NCBI GenBank assembly: GCA_951801245.1
Contig: CATOMC010000003.1
Location: 58,124 to 122,123, forward strand
DNA length: 64,000 nucleotides
Reading direction: 5' to 3'
DNA from: an uncultured Lachnospiraceae bacterium
Lineage (GTDB): Bacteria; Bacillota_A; Clostridia; Lachnospirales; Lachnospiraceae
Within the stretch, counting starts at the first letter, position 1. Every line of letters starts with the position of its first letter. Positions 8,638-19,227 of this stretch are shown here, one piece after another. The translations under genes and the position numbers were made by a program. Below the pieces are notes generated by a model. That model did not search any database. It had not been told where the DNA came from and was given only the letters and a program-made list of their open reading frames with translations.

Positions 8638-10029
8638 ATGACAAAAACAACGACACATAAAACATTAGACCGCAAGATGCTCATTACGATTCTGGCACTG
8701 GCGTGGCCTACTATGCTGGAACAGTTGATGCAGACGGCCGTCCAGTATATCGATACGGCGATGGTGGGATCTTTGGGCACGCAGGCGACGGCGGCAGTGG
8801 GTTCCACGGGAACCGTCAACTGGCTCATCGGCAGTACCATCTCTGCAACGGGTGTAGGATTTCTTTCTTACATAGCAAAAGCGTTTGGGGCCGATGACCG
8901 GGCCGCGGCAAAAAGGGCTGCAGCGCAGGCGGTCTTACTGACGGGTGCTCTTGGAATTTTCTTTACAGTGCTGACCGTATCGTTGAGCGGCATGGTGCCG
9001 GTCTGGATGCAGGTGGAGCCAGGGATACGTGCGATGGCGTCACAGTATTTCCTGATTCTTTATCTGCCCATGTTACCCAGGACTGCCAGCATCATTTTTG
9101 GAACCGTGCTGCGGGCGGCGGGAGATACCAAATCGCCCATGAAGATTGGTGTGCTGGTGAATCTGATCAATGTGACGCTTAACTTCCTTATGATTTATCC
9201 GACCAGAAGTATGGAACTGTTTTCCCTGCGCTTTACCATGTGGGGAGCGGGACTTGGTGTGATCGGTGCGGCGATTGCCAGTGCTATTGCCTTTACCATA
9301 GGCGGGATCTGTATTACCTGTGTGCTCTGGCGGCACAGGGAGATTTCTCCAAAAGGCGAACGCTTTGTGCCGGATATGGAGATTTTAAGACCTTGTATAC
9401 GGGTGGCGAGGCCCAATATGTTGCAGCGTTTCGGTACCTGTCTGGGGTATGTGGCATTCGCGGCCATGATCAACTCTCTGGGGGAGGTGTCAACAGCGGC
9501 GCATACCATTGCCAACACGGTGGAGTCAGCTTTTTATATTCCGGGATTCGGGATGCAGACGGCGGCGGCTACGCTGGCGGGCAATGCTTATGGGGCCAGG
9601 GATGAAAAGCGCATGAAGAGTCTGGCGAATATGTTTGTACCTTTGGAAATCGCATTGATGATCGGTTCCGGTACCTGTCTTTTCCTGGCAGCACCGTGGC
9701 TGATGGGGCTGTTTTCCAGGCAGGATGCAGTGATCGGACTGGGAGCAGCTGTGCTTCGCATGGTGGCGGTTTCCGAACCTTTTTATGGTTTTTCTATCAT
9801 TATTGAGGGGCTTATGCTGGGAGTCGGCAAGACCAGGGCGCCGTTTGTCTATAATATTATCGGTATGTGGCTGGTACGGATTGCGGGGACCTATCTATGT
9901 ACCCAGGTGCTGGGACTGGGGCTGGTATCGGCATGGGCCTGCATGATCGCGCATAATCTGCTGTTGTTTGCGCTCTATCTGATCTGCTATAGGCGGGGCG
10001 CGTGGAATCCTTTTATAAAAAACTTGTAA
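8638..10029 (+). CDS. MATE-family efflux transporter
   Basis: A 463-residue protein made of about 12 hydrophobic segments in two homologous halves, the MATE/NorM-like layout. The N-terminus LALAWPTMLEQLMQTAVQYIDTAMVG holds the typical MATE helix-1 pattern with a conserved Asp. MATE proteins export drugs or cations using Na+ or H+ gradients. ATG 8638 is preceded by GGAGGA at 8628-8633; an in-frame extension to 8605 has no site. It is a single gene, with the divergent tRNA-Trp upstream. Substrate unknown. Confidence 0.92.
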   Translation: MTKTTTHKTLDRKMLITILALAWPTMLEQLMQTAVQYIDTAMVGSLGTQATAAVGSTGTVNWLIGSTISATGVGFLSYIAKAFGADDRAAAKRAAAQAVLLTGALGIFFTVLTVSLSGMVPVWMQVEPGIRAMASQYFLILYLPMLPRTASIIFGTVLRAAGDTKSPMKIGVLVNLINVTLNFLMIYPTRSMELFSLRFTMWGAGLGVIGAAIASAIAFTIGGICITCVLWRHREISPKGERFVPDMEILRPCIRVARPNMLQRFGTCLGYVAFAAMINSLGEVSTAAHTIANTVESAFYIPGFGMQTAAATLAGNAYGARDEKRMKSLANMFVPLEIALMIGSGTCLFLAAPWLMGLFSRQDAVIGLGAAVLRMVAVSEPFYGFSIIIEGLMLGVGKTRAPFVYNIIGMWLVRIAGTYLCTQVLGLGLVSAWACMIAHNLLLFALYLICYRRGAWNPFIKNL

Positions 10030-10095
10030 CCTTTATGCAGTCTTATTTGTACTATTAGTGAAAGGCTTTCAAATAACTTGAAAAGAGGAGTACTC

Positions 10096-10574
10096 ATGAG
10101 ACGCTCAGTGCAGGAACTGTTTGGAAAATACCAGGACAACCTCTACATAAAGCAAAGAGAGTCAACTATGAACCAGCCGGAAAAATAAACTGCCCGGAGA
10201 CGGCCGCAATGCTGGCACGGGAGCTTTTGGAGTTCGACCGGATGGCCGAGGAATATGTCTACATGGCAGCACTCAACGGCAAAGGCCGGCTGCTTGGGAT
10301 ATCGCTTATATCAAAAGGCACGGTAAACTGCAGCCTCATTGCGCCGAGGGAAATCTTTATCCGCGCCCTGCTGGTTGGTGCATCCCAGATTCTACTTATG
10401 CATAACCATCCATCAGGAAGCATCACGCCAAGCAGTGAAGACCTGAAAATGACGGAGCGGATAAAGGAGGCGGGCGAGCTGGTAGGCGTTGAACTTGCCG
10501 ACTATATCATAATCGCGGCGAACGGGGAGGCTTTTTTTCTTTTTCAGAAACGCATGGTAATTGGTGGTCTTTAA
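10096..10574 (+). pseudogene. RadC/JAB-domain gene, frameshifted remnant
   Basis: The 3' part (from about 10143 to 10574) encodes a RadC-type JAB domain with the metal-binding motif LLMHNHPSGSITPSSED and the following RIKEAGELVGVELADYIII. A start with its own AGAGGAG site at 10096 (MRRSVQELFGKYQDN) runs into TAA after 30 codons in another frame, while the frame encoding YEPAGKINCPETAAM is open from before that stop. A frameshift between about 10140 and 10160 explains both. Short RadC-like proteins of this type are usual cargo of mobile elements, so this is probably a leftover of a lost element. An alternative is translation from the internal ATG 10209. Confidence 0.7.
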
Positions 10575-10576
10575 AA

Positions 10577-10711
10577 GTGCTTCTTGGAGATCGATGGACA
10601 ATAAGTGGACTTTTTCAACCCCATTTTGTAAAGAAAAATGCTGATGCGCTTGCAGTTTGTGCGCATATCGCAGGACTTGGATTTACAGACCGCGGGATAA
10701 AGGATCTGTGA
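10577..10711 (+). pseudogene. Coding debris after the RadC remnant
   Basis: A 44-codon open stretch without its own start or ribosome site that reads like true protein (ISGLFQPHFVKKNADALAV, then HIAGLGFTDRGIKDL and a stop). A further coding-like stretch (AEMMKSALKELLQENEHFEK) lies at about 10800-10870. Neither is recognised. I read them as decayed ends of genes deleted here. Confidence 0.35.
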
Positions 10712-10771
10712 TTATATCGAGAGATATAAGCTGACGAGATTTGATAAATAGGGGCAGACGAAACTTTTTGC

Positions 10772-10800
10772 TTGCCCATCTATCGGAACGCCGATATAAT
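10772..10800 (+). promoter_or_regulatory. Promoter for the GNAT gene
   Basis: TTGCCC (10772-10777), a 17-base spacer and TATAAT (10795-10800), about 100 bases before the GNAT start. Confidence 0.5.
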
Positions 10801-10900
10801 ATAGCTGAGATGATGAAATCGGCGCTGAAGGAACTGTTGCAGGAGAATGAACATTTTGAGAAACAGGGCGTTGTGAGAGCAGAAAAGGAGAATAGACAGG

Positions 10901-11473
10901 ATGAAAGATGTATATCAGGAATGTCCGATACTGGAAAATGATATGTTTTTAGTGAGGTTGATCGACCCCAAAGATGCTGCAGACCTATATAAAGTGTATG
11001 GCGACAAAATGGCGCTGCCATTTTTTAACAGTGACAATTGTCACGGTACGAACTTTTACTGTGTCACGCAGAAAATGGTGGAGGAGAGCATCTACTACTG
11101 GCTGAAAGAATATGAAGACCGAGGCTTTGTCCGTTTTACGATAGTGGATAAGACATTGCAGGCGGCAGTGGGAACGATAGAACTGTTTAACCGCAGGGCA
11201 GAGGATTATTTTAATGACTGTGGCTTGCTGCGGCTGGATCTCAGAACGGATTATGAGAACAGCCGGGCGATCGCTTCCATTTTATCGTTGATCACGGAAC
11301 CTGCCTTTGAACTGTTCCAATGTTCGATGATCGCGACTAAGGCGCCGATTTATGCAGTCGACAGAAGAGCCGCCCTGGAAGAAGCGGGATATACGCTGTC
11401 TGCGGAATGCCTGATCGGGTCACAGGACAACAAGGCATATGACGGATACTGGGTAAAAAGAAGGGACGCCTGA
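10901..11473 (+). CDS. GNAT-family N-acetyltransferase
   Basis: A 190-residue acetyltransferase of the RimJ/RimL-like type. It shows the N-terminal pattern LVRLIDPKDAADLYKVYGD, the central strand FVRFTIVDK...AVGTIELFNR, and LLRLDLRTDYENSRAIASIL in place of the acetyl-CoA loop. The usual Q/RxxGxG/A loop is not clear, so catalytic status is uncertain. AAAAGGAG at 10884-10891 gives a good start at ATG 10901. The substrate cannot be deduced. Confidence 0.8.
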   Translation: MKDVYQECPILENDMFLVRLIDPKDAADLYKVYGDKMALPFFNSDNCHGTNFYCVTQKMVEESIYYWLKEYEDRGFVRFTIVDKTLQAAVGTIELFNRRAEDYFNDCGLLRLDLRTDYENSRAIASILSLITEPAFELFQCSMIATKAPIYAVDRRAALEEAGYTLSAECLIGSQDNKAYDGYWVKRRDA

Positions 11474-11561
11474 ACAGGGCGAAAATGCACGGATGGCATC
11501 TTGAGGTTGTTTCAGGCTAACGTGGAAAAGCTGGAAGAAGATAGGGAAGGGTAATGTCTTG

Positions 11562-13722
<2,161 letters not shown>

Positions 13723-13762
13723 GTATTATATAGGAAATCGATACAAAGAAAAGAGGTTCATT

Positions 13763-14410
13763 ATGTTAAATGAGGCAGAATGCAGATTACAGATTTGCGA
13801 GATTGGAAGGAGAATGTATGAACGCCGCATGGTGGCGGCCAACGACGGTAATCTATCGGTGCGGCTGGGAGAAAATGAGATTCTGTGTACGCCCACAGGT
13901 GTATCCAAGGGCTTTATGAAACCGGAACAGATGTGCAGGGTAGACATGATGGGGAATGTGATCGGGAACGATGCGAGACTTAAGCCTTCTTCCGAGATCA
14001 GGATGCATCTGCGGGTCTATCAGAAACGCCCTGATGTGAAGGCGGTGGTACATGCCCATCCTGTCTTTGCTACCAGCTTCGCAGTCATGGGACGGGCACT
14101 GGAAGACCCCATTATGCCGGAAGTGATTGTTAATTTCGGCAAGGTGCCGTTAGCGCCTTACGGAACGCCTTCCACCATGGAAATCCCGGATTCCATTGAG
14201 CCTTATCTGGCGGATTATGAAGCGGTATTACTGGAGAGTCACGGGGCGCTTACCTGGGCGGAGGATTTGCTGTCGGCCTATATGAAGATGGAGTCGGTGG
14301 AGTTCTATGCGGAGCTTTTGTATCGTACCATACAGTTGGGCGGACCCAGACTGTTAGGCGAAGACAGACTTGAGAAACTGTATGCGCTCACAGGACGGAA
14401 ACCGGATTAG
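13763..14410 (+). CDS. Class II aldolase/adducin family protein (fuculose-phosphate aldolase-like)
   Basis: A zinc-dependent class II aldolase of 215 aa, close to L-fuculose-1-phosphate or L-ribulose-5-phosphate aldolase/epimerase types. It has the N-terminal NDGNLSVRLGENEILCTPTG motif, a catalytic Glu in PSSEIRMH, the zinc ligands HAHP, and the third His in LLESHGALTW. It lies 40 bases after the GH53 reading frame with its own AAGAGG site, so it may take part in sugar use with that cluster. The exact substrate is not readable; FucA-like is the best guess. Confidence 0.85.
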   Translation: MLNEAECRLQICEIGRRMYERRMVAANDGNLSVRLGENEILCTPTGVSKGFMKPEQMCRVDMMGNVIGNDARLKPSSEIRMHLRVYQKRPDVKAVVHAHPVFATSFAVMGRALEDPIMPEVIVNFGKVPLAPYGTPSTMEIPDSIEPYLADYEAVLLESHGALTWAEDLLSAYMKMESVEFYAELLYRTIQLGGPRLLGEDRLEKLYALTGRKPD

Positions 14411-14419
14411 AAAAGATAG

Positions 14420-14458
14420 TACCCCGTGTGTCGGATAGTCGACTGCACGGGGTATTTG
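14420..14458 (+). terminator. Terminator after the aldolase gene
   Basis: Perfect 9-bp stem TACCCCGTG (14420-14428) / CACGGGGTA (14446-14454) followed by TTTGTGTG. Confidence 0.7.
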
Positions 14459-14518
14459 TGTGAGCAGGGGTCTGGCATTGGGCATTGGGGCTGCTTTAGG
14501 ATTTGCCAGATGTATCAA

Positions 14519-16609
14519 TCAAGAGAGTGTCTCAATAATCATAAAATCCCAACAGCGTAGATGCAGCAGACAGCCGTCCTTGAGATGCCCGGATGTGTTC
14601 TCATAAGATCCCTGCAGTAATATCACGGCATCCTCTCCATGGTATGTGATCGTCTGATCTTCTTCCGAATAATTGAAGCAGTACAATATTTCCCGGCCCG
14701 TTTCATTGATGCCCCGTTTCAGAATCACCGGGAATTGTACTTCGGGCAATGGTATGTCCGCTTTGGTACAGACATGGCGAAGGAGGTCTTTCAAAACGGG
14801 AGCGTCAATATAACAGCCCAGATATACGGCATATCCTTTGCCATAGTGATTGCCGGTGACGGCGGCATAACTGCCCCAGTGGGGATGGTCGTATGTGGCC
14901 AGTGTCTGGGCAGTGTCTGGGATGAGCAGTTCCATCCAGTGATGGACGGTGTTTGTAAGAACCTGTTGTTCAGCGGCATTTTCTGTGGCATGGCAGTCGT
15001 TAAGGCAGGTGTTGACTATCCCGGTTGATATTGGGAAGGCCAGGTCTTTCAGGCCAACATTGACTCCGTCAGTAAACTGATCGTAGGTCATTCCAAACAC
15101 TTCTGTCAGGCCATGGGGCTGGTCATCGGGGTAGATTTGCAGCATTCTGTCAGAAACGGCTGTCTTGAAAGTAGACAGCAGGGTGCCGCCGTTTTCCACA
15201 TAGCGTTTTAAATGACTGACAAGATTGTCGGAAACACTGTAGAGCGTGGGAGTCACCAACATTTTATATTGATCAAATAGGTCAACATCATCTGCCGAGA
15301 GGATGTCGCACTCCACATTCAGATCATACAAAGCATCATACAACAGGCGGAAGATATGATTGTAAGATACAGTATCATTTATCGCAAACCACTGTAAGGC
15401 AGTCAGAGATTCGTTGTCCAAAAGAATGGCGGCCGGACAGTGTTTCTTAAGGTTTACCAAATGCTTTCCGTATTGATGAAAGTCGGCGCCAATGCTGCAT
15501 GCCTCGCGGTAGGTGGCGTTTTCCCGAAGATTGTGGCTTAAGACGCCTTTCCAGTAAGACTCAATGGCATTGTGAATGGAGTGCCAGTGCCAGTAAAGGA
15601 CAGAATTTGCGCCGTTTGCCAGATGGCTGAAGGCCTGGAGGCGGAGCTGTCCCGGATAGGGAAGCCAGCCGTGATTGCCTTGGGCTTCTGTTTCCAATAT
15701 CAGATAATTATCCTTTTTCAGAGAGCGGGCGATGGCGCCGCCAAAGGAGATCTCTCTGCCGGTAAGATCCTGAGCGGAAGGATGGTAAATATCGCAGCCT
15801 GCCACAGTAAGTGCCTGTGCGGCTTCCCATTGATCTACTTCCGGCTGCAATCCGAAGGAATAGCCGTGCCAGTCGTAATCAAAGTTTTGCGTGATGAACT
15901 GATCGGGTCTTGCATATTCTGCTACAATACCACTCTGCCATGCCAGAAAATCTGCCACTAGCCTGCGTTGGAATTTCTGATATTCGGCACCCAGACTGCC
16001 GTTGATGGTGCCGCGCACATCCGGGAAATCTTCCCAGGCGTTGATGCGGTTGCTCCAGTAGTCTAATCCCCAGGCGCGGTTGAGAGCATCCAGATCATCC
16101 TGAAAGAGTTCCCGCACATAGGCTACGAACTGCTCCTGGGCGTAGGGAGAACAGGTATCGTAAGACTTGGTCTCGTTATCTAATTGAAAACCGATGATAT
16201 GATCATAGGGGGACACTTCTTCCATCAGCTTACGAATAATGATTTCTGCATGTTGTAAGTAAACTGGATGTGTGATGTCCATATTCTGTCTGTGTCCGTA
16301 GCGGCCAGGGCCATCATGGGTTTCGGTGATGATGTCGGGGCATTTGCGGGCAAGCCATGTGGGAATCGCATAGGTAGGGGTGCCCACGATTACCCGGATG
16401 CCGTGCTTACGGGAGGCGGCTAACATTCGGTGCAGGTGCGTAAAATCAAACACACCTTCCTGCGGCTCCCAGGTGCTCCAGGTGGACTCTGCGATGCGGA
16501 TTACGTTCATGCCTGCTTTTGCCATCATCTGCATGTCCTGTTCTATCCTGTCACAGGGCAGATATTCGTCATAGTATGCGGCTCCAAATAAAAGGTTATC
16601 TGTTTTCAT
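14519..16609 (-). CDS. GH42 beta-galactosidase
   Basis: A 696-residue cytoplasmic GH42 enzyme that removes galactose from beta-galactosides, here probably galacto-oligosaccharides cut from galactan. The (beta/alpha)8 barrel begins FGAAYYDEYLP and carries the acid/base in FQLDNETKSY (Glu146) and the likely nucleophile in YLILETEAQG (Glu306). A trimerisation domain follows (LLDNESLTALQW...), then a small C-terminal beta domain. No signal peptide. The start has AAAGGAT upstream on the minus strand. It is transcribed divergently from a LacI regulator, and two TTGCGCAA operators lie between them, one just downstream of its promoter. Confidence 0.95.
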   Translation of the reverse strand: MKTDNLLFGAAYYDEYLPCDRIEQDMQMMAKAGMNVIRIAESTWSTWEPQEGVFDFTHLHRMLAASRKHGIRVIVGTPTYAIPTWLARKCPDIITETHDGPGRYGHRQNMDITHPVYLQHAEIIIRKLMEEVSPYDHIIGFQLDNETKSYDTCSPYAQEQFVAYVRELFQDDLDALNRAWGLDYWSNRINAWEDFPDVRGTINGSLGAEYQKFQRRLVADFLAWQSGIVAEYARPDQFITQNFDYDWHGYSFGLQPEVDQWEAAQALTVAGCDIYHPSAQDLTGREISFGGAIARSLKKDNYLILETEAQGNHGWLPYPGQLRLQAFSHLANGANSVLYWHWHSIHNAIESYWKGVLSHNLRENATYREACSIGADFHQYGKHLVNLKKHCPAAILLDNESLTALQWFAINDTVSYNHIFRLLYDALYDLNVECDILSADDVDLFDQYKMLVTPTLYSVSDNLVSHLKRYVENGGTLLSTFKTAVSDRMLQIYPDDQPHGLTEVFGMTYDQFTDGVNVGLKDLAFPISTGIVNTCLNDCHATENAAEQQVLTNTVHHWMELLIPDTAQTLATYDHPHWGSYAAVTGNHYGKGYAVYLGCYIDAPVLKDLLRHVCTKADIPLPEVQFPVILKRGINETGREILYCFNYSEEDQTITYHGEDAVILLQGSYENTSGHLKDGCLLHLRCWDFMIIETLS

Positions 16610-16657
16610 AATGTCTTATCCTTTCCGGCACAGCGCCATATAGATATCGATTATCTC

Positions 16658-16665
16658 TTGCGCAA
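16658..16665. promoter_or_regulatory. TTGCGCAA operator, distal copy
   Basis: A perfect 8-bp palindrome in the 5' leader of the GH42 gene, 45 bases from the second copy. Confidence 0.6.
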
Positions 16666-16692
16666 CTGCAGGGCATCTGGTAATCTAATAAA

Positions 16693-16710
16693 GAACAACC
16701 GTTTGCGCAA
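16693..16710. promoter_or_regulatory. TTGCGCAA operator with GAACAACCG flank
   Basis: GAACAACCGTTTGCGCAA matches 17 of 18 bases with the site at 20112-20129. The palindrome (16703-16710) starts about 12 bases downstream of the GH42 -10 box, a position suited to repression. It is the presumed binding site of the adjacent LacI-family protein. Confidence 0.75.
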
Positions 16711-16721
16711 TCTCTGCGTTC

Positions 16722-16750
16722 ATTGTAGCATATTCAATGCGAAGCGTAAA
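16722..16750 (-). promoter_or_regulatory. Promoter of the GH42 gene
   Basis: On the minus strand TTTACG (16745-16750), 17 bases, TACAAT (16722-16727). Confidence 0.65.
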
Positions 16751-16764
16751 GGGAAGGGGATAAC

Positions 16765-17787
16765 ATGGAGGAGAGAAATCTGACAATAGGTGATATCGCA
16801 CAGGAACTGGGGGTGTCTAAGACCACGGTGTCCAGAGCCATATCCGGGAAGGGCAGGATTGGGGAGCAGACCCGTCAAAGAGTGCTGGCATATATAGAGG
16901 AGCATCACTACAGTCCCAATGTGGTGGCGAAGGGGCTGGCGCAGAACAAGACTTTTAATTTGGGCGTGGTATTGCCGGGAGATTATAATATTGTAGAACT
17001 GCCCTTTTTCCAGAAATGTATGATGGGAATCAGCCGGACAGCCTCTGCCAGAGGGTATGACGTACTGGTATCGATGGTGACCGCCGATCAGATCACACAG
17101 CTTGAACGAGCGGTGACCAACAGGAAAATTGACGGGGCGATCCTCACAAGAACACTGGCGGATGATGCCCCGATGCAGTATTTAAAAGAAAACGGCGTAC
17201 CCTTTGTGGCCATCGGCAGTACGGATGATGAGCAGGTGGTACAGATTGATAATGACCATCGCAGAGCCTGCAGGGAACTGACTGGCAATCTGTTGGACAG
17301 CGGAATCAGCAGGATTGCGTTGATTGGCGGCAGCGAGGACTATATTGTGACAAGAAACAGACTGCGTGGGTTCGAGGATGCCTTCTGCGGGAGAAAGACA
17401 TGGGACGGCACGAGACAGGTATTTTTAAATATTGAGGGAGCAAATGAAGTGGACAGGATTGTGGAGCAACTTTTGGCGAAACAGGTTCAGTGCATTGTGA
17501 GCATGGATGACTTTCTCTGCGGCTGTGTGCTGAATACCCTGCAGCAGAGGCGGATTGCAGTGCCGGACCAGGTGCAGGTGGTATCCTTTTATGACAGTTC
17601 CATGCTGGCCAATAGGATTCCGGCGGTCACATCGATACGTTTTGACGTGGAAGACCTGGGTAAAAGGGCATGCGAACTGCTCCTTAAGATGCTGGATGAG
17701 GAAGCGGTGGAGCGGCGGACACTGCTTGGATATGATGTGCGGATGCGCGAGTCAACGAATTGCTGTGATAGGAAAAAGGAAGACTGA
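16765..17787 (+). CDS. LacI-family regulator of the galactan genes
   Basis: A 340-residue repressor-type protein. The N-terminal helix-turn-helix reads LTIGDIAQELGVSKTTVSRAISGKGRIGEQTRQRV, shown here only as a family landmark at residues 6-40. A periplasmic-binding-like sugar domain follows, ending with VPDQVQVVSFYDSS and a C-terminal tail. It stands divergent to GH42 with the TTGCGCAA sites between, and the same site occurs at the promoter of the gene at 20233, so it most likely controls both. The effector is probably a galactoside. Start ATG 16765 has AAGGGG upstream. Confidence 0.92.
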   Translation: MEERNLTIGDIAQELGVSKTTVSRAISGKGRIGEQTRQRVLAYIEEHHYSPNVVAKGLAQNKTFNLGVVLPGDYNIVELPFFQKCMMGISRTASARGYDVLVSMVTADQITQLERAVTNRKIDGAILTRTLADDAPMQYLKENGVPFVAIGSTDDEQVVQIDNDHRRACRELTGNLLDSGISRIALIGGSEDYIVTRNRLRGFEDAFCGRKTWDGTRQVFLNIEGANEVDRIVEQLLAKQVQCIVSMDDFLCGCVLNTLQQRRIAVPDQVQVVSFYDSSMLANRIPAVTSIRFDVEDLGKRACELLLKMLDEEAVERRTLLGYDVRMRESTNCCDRKKED

Positions 17788-17830
17788 AAAAAGAAATTTG
17801 ATAATATGCTCATAATATTACAAAAATTCC

Positions 17831-17859
17831 TTGACAATACAGTGTTGTCCTTTTATAAT
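17831..17859 (+). promoter_or_regulatory. Near-consensus promoter of Rpn remnant 1
   Basis: TTGACA (17831-17836), 17 bases, TATAAT (17854-17859): a full consensus sigma-A promoter in front of a decayed gene. Confidence 0.8.
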
Positions 17860-17898
17860 TTGTCTCAAAGTATAACAATTTATAGATAATATTAATTC

Positions 17899-18459
17899 GC
17901 AAAATCAAATGCTCTTACCTTTCAGAAAATCTATGCTTTTTCATGCAGACTCATTACATTTAAAAGCAGGAGATTTTGAGAAAAGAGGCTTTACCATAGC
18001 CCTGAGAATGCTTTTCAGGCAGATGATGTGTAAAGGCCAAGGGAAAGGTTCCTCTCTGACAGGAACAGCTCCAGGACATTTTCTCCTGCGGAACAGGAGG
18101 AATTGGATCAGATCGCACAGGAAAACGGGAAGATTAGAGAAGCGGCAGAGGTGGTAAGACAGATGGGACTGATAAGAATGATCAGATGGTTTTATGACGG
18201 GTACTGGAGAGCAAAAAGAGACCGATGGGCGGAAGACGAATATGTGCGGGATGAAGGTATTGTCATTGGTGAGGCCAGAGGAAAAGTTGAAGGAAGAGCG
18301 GAATATATTCTTCAGCTTCTGGAATATCTTGGTGAAGTTCCGTCAGAACTTAGGGATAGAATAAAATCTGAACGGAATCATGAGGTTTTACACCGTTGGC
18401 ATTTATCCGCGGCCAGGTTCCAGGGTATCAGAAGTTTTCGGGAAAAAGAGAATATATAA
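17899..18459 (+). pseudogene. Rpn-family (PD-(D/E)XK transposase-like) nuclease remnant 1
   Basis: The last 118 codons (18103-18459) encode the C-terminal region of Rpn/PF12784-type recombination-promoting nucleases (EVVRQMGLIR.IRWFYDGYWRAKRDRWAEDEYVRDE, given in parts). The catalytic N-terminal domain is missing, and the upstream 200 bases hold only frameshifted fragments of it. The 5' leader and promoter match the second copy at 19228-19955 closely, so the two are duplicates that decayed differently. Confidence 0.75.
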
Positions 18460-18479
18460 GGTCTTCGAAGCCGGAAATA

Positions 18480-18503
18480 AGTCCATGTTTTAGAGCATGG
18501 ACT
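18480..18503 (-). terminator. Hairpin at the 3' end of the DUF3842 gene
   Basis: AGTCCATG (18480-18487) pairs with CATGGACT (18496-18503). On the minus strand it is followed by TATTTCC and overlaps the stop codon. Confidence 0.5.
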
Positions 18504-18894
18504 CTATCTTTTCTATAGCAATACGGATATAGTCTCCCATGGAAGTGTCCTTGCAACCTGCAACAAAGTGATTACAGCGGTTTACCGGAATCAGGATTTT
18601 ATAAGCTTTGCTTGCACCGATTGCAGTGGCAATGGACGGGGTAATCTCACCCAGAAGCGCATTGGCGAATACAATGCCGATAGGACCTACGATAAGATCG
18701 GAGTCGGCCGCATTGACAATTACCGCGTTATCTCCGGTAGCGCCATAGTCAGCGCCTGCCTTAAGCATGGCGGAAGTGGCAATGCTATTGGTGCCAACGG
18801 CATATAACTCCAGATCAGCGTGTTTCTTTTTCATCTGTTCAATAATAGACTTTCCAATCCGGCCGCCCTGGCCGTCTATGACTGTAATTTTCAT
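18490..18894 (-). CDS. DUF3842 family protein
   Basis: A 134-residue protein with an N-terminal Rossmann-like motif (MKITVIDGQGGRIGKSIIEQ) and conserved GADYGATGDNAVIVN and GPIGIVFANALLGEITP stretches, characteristic of the DUF3842 family found in Clostridia. The function is not known; the fold suggests nucleotide binding. ATG 18894 is preceded by GGAGGATAAT; an in-frame extension to 18981 would include that site inside the gene, so it is rejected. It is flanked on both sides by Rpn remnants, and hairpin repeats lie just upstream. Confidence 0.88.
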   Translation of the reverse strand: MKITVIDGQGGRIGKSIIEQMKKKHADLELYAVGTNSIATSAMLKAGADYGATGDNAVIVNAADSDLIVGPIGIVFANALLGEITPSIATAIGASKAYKILIPVNRCNHFVAGCKDTSMGDYIRIAIEKIESML

Positions 18895-18962
18895 ATTATC
18901 CTCCATAATTAAAGTTTGCGGAATCTCATCCCCATGATTCTGCTCCACGGAATCACACAATC

Positions 18963-19014
18963 CACGAACGAGCGAACTCACATAACTAAATGCTAGCCAC
19001 GAATGAGCGAACTC
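18963..19014. repeat. Pair of 17-bp direct repeats
   Basis: CACGAACGAGCGAACTC (18963-18979) and CACGAATGAGCGAACTC (18998-19014) differ at one base and are 35 bases apart. Possible binding site or trace of an insertion. Confidence 0.6.
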
Positions 19015-19019
19015 GAATC

Positions 19020-19047
19020 GGAGAATGCCGCATGTCAGGCATTCTCC
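19020..19047. repeat. 10-bp inverted repeat
   Basis: Perfect arms GGAGAATGCC / GGCATTCTCC with an 8-base loop. No T run follows. Confidence 0.7.
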
Positions 19048-19055
19048 AGTGTGCT

Positions 19056-19101
19056 GAAGTTCTTGGCGTGCCGTCCAATGGCGGGACGCCTTTAGAACTT
19101 C
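19056..19101. repeat. Large palindromic hairpin, dispersed repeat copy 1
   Basis: Nested arms GAAGTTCT...AGAACTTC and GGCGT...ACGCC. Its core CCGTCCAATGGCGGGACG followed by TTTAGAA recurs, inverted and with one base change, in the hairpin after carB (61101-61150), so this is a dispersed element rather than a one-off terminator. Confidence 0.65.
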
Positions 19102-19157
19102 TTCTCACACTACTATACGCTAATTTTAACGATTCTACAATCAAAAATTTTTGATAC

Positions 19158-19186
19158 TTGACAAAGGAACCCTTCTACTCTATAAT
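19158..19186 (+). promoter_or_regulatory. Near-consensus promoter of Rpn remnant 2
   Basis: TTGACA (19158-19163), 17 bases, TATAAT (19181-19186), the counterpart of the promoter at 17831. Confidence 0.8.
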
Positions 19187-19227
19187 GTTTAACAAAGAAT
19201 AACAATTTCCAGATAACAATAATACGT

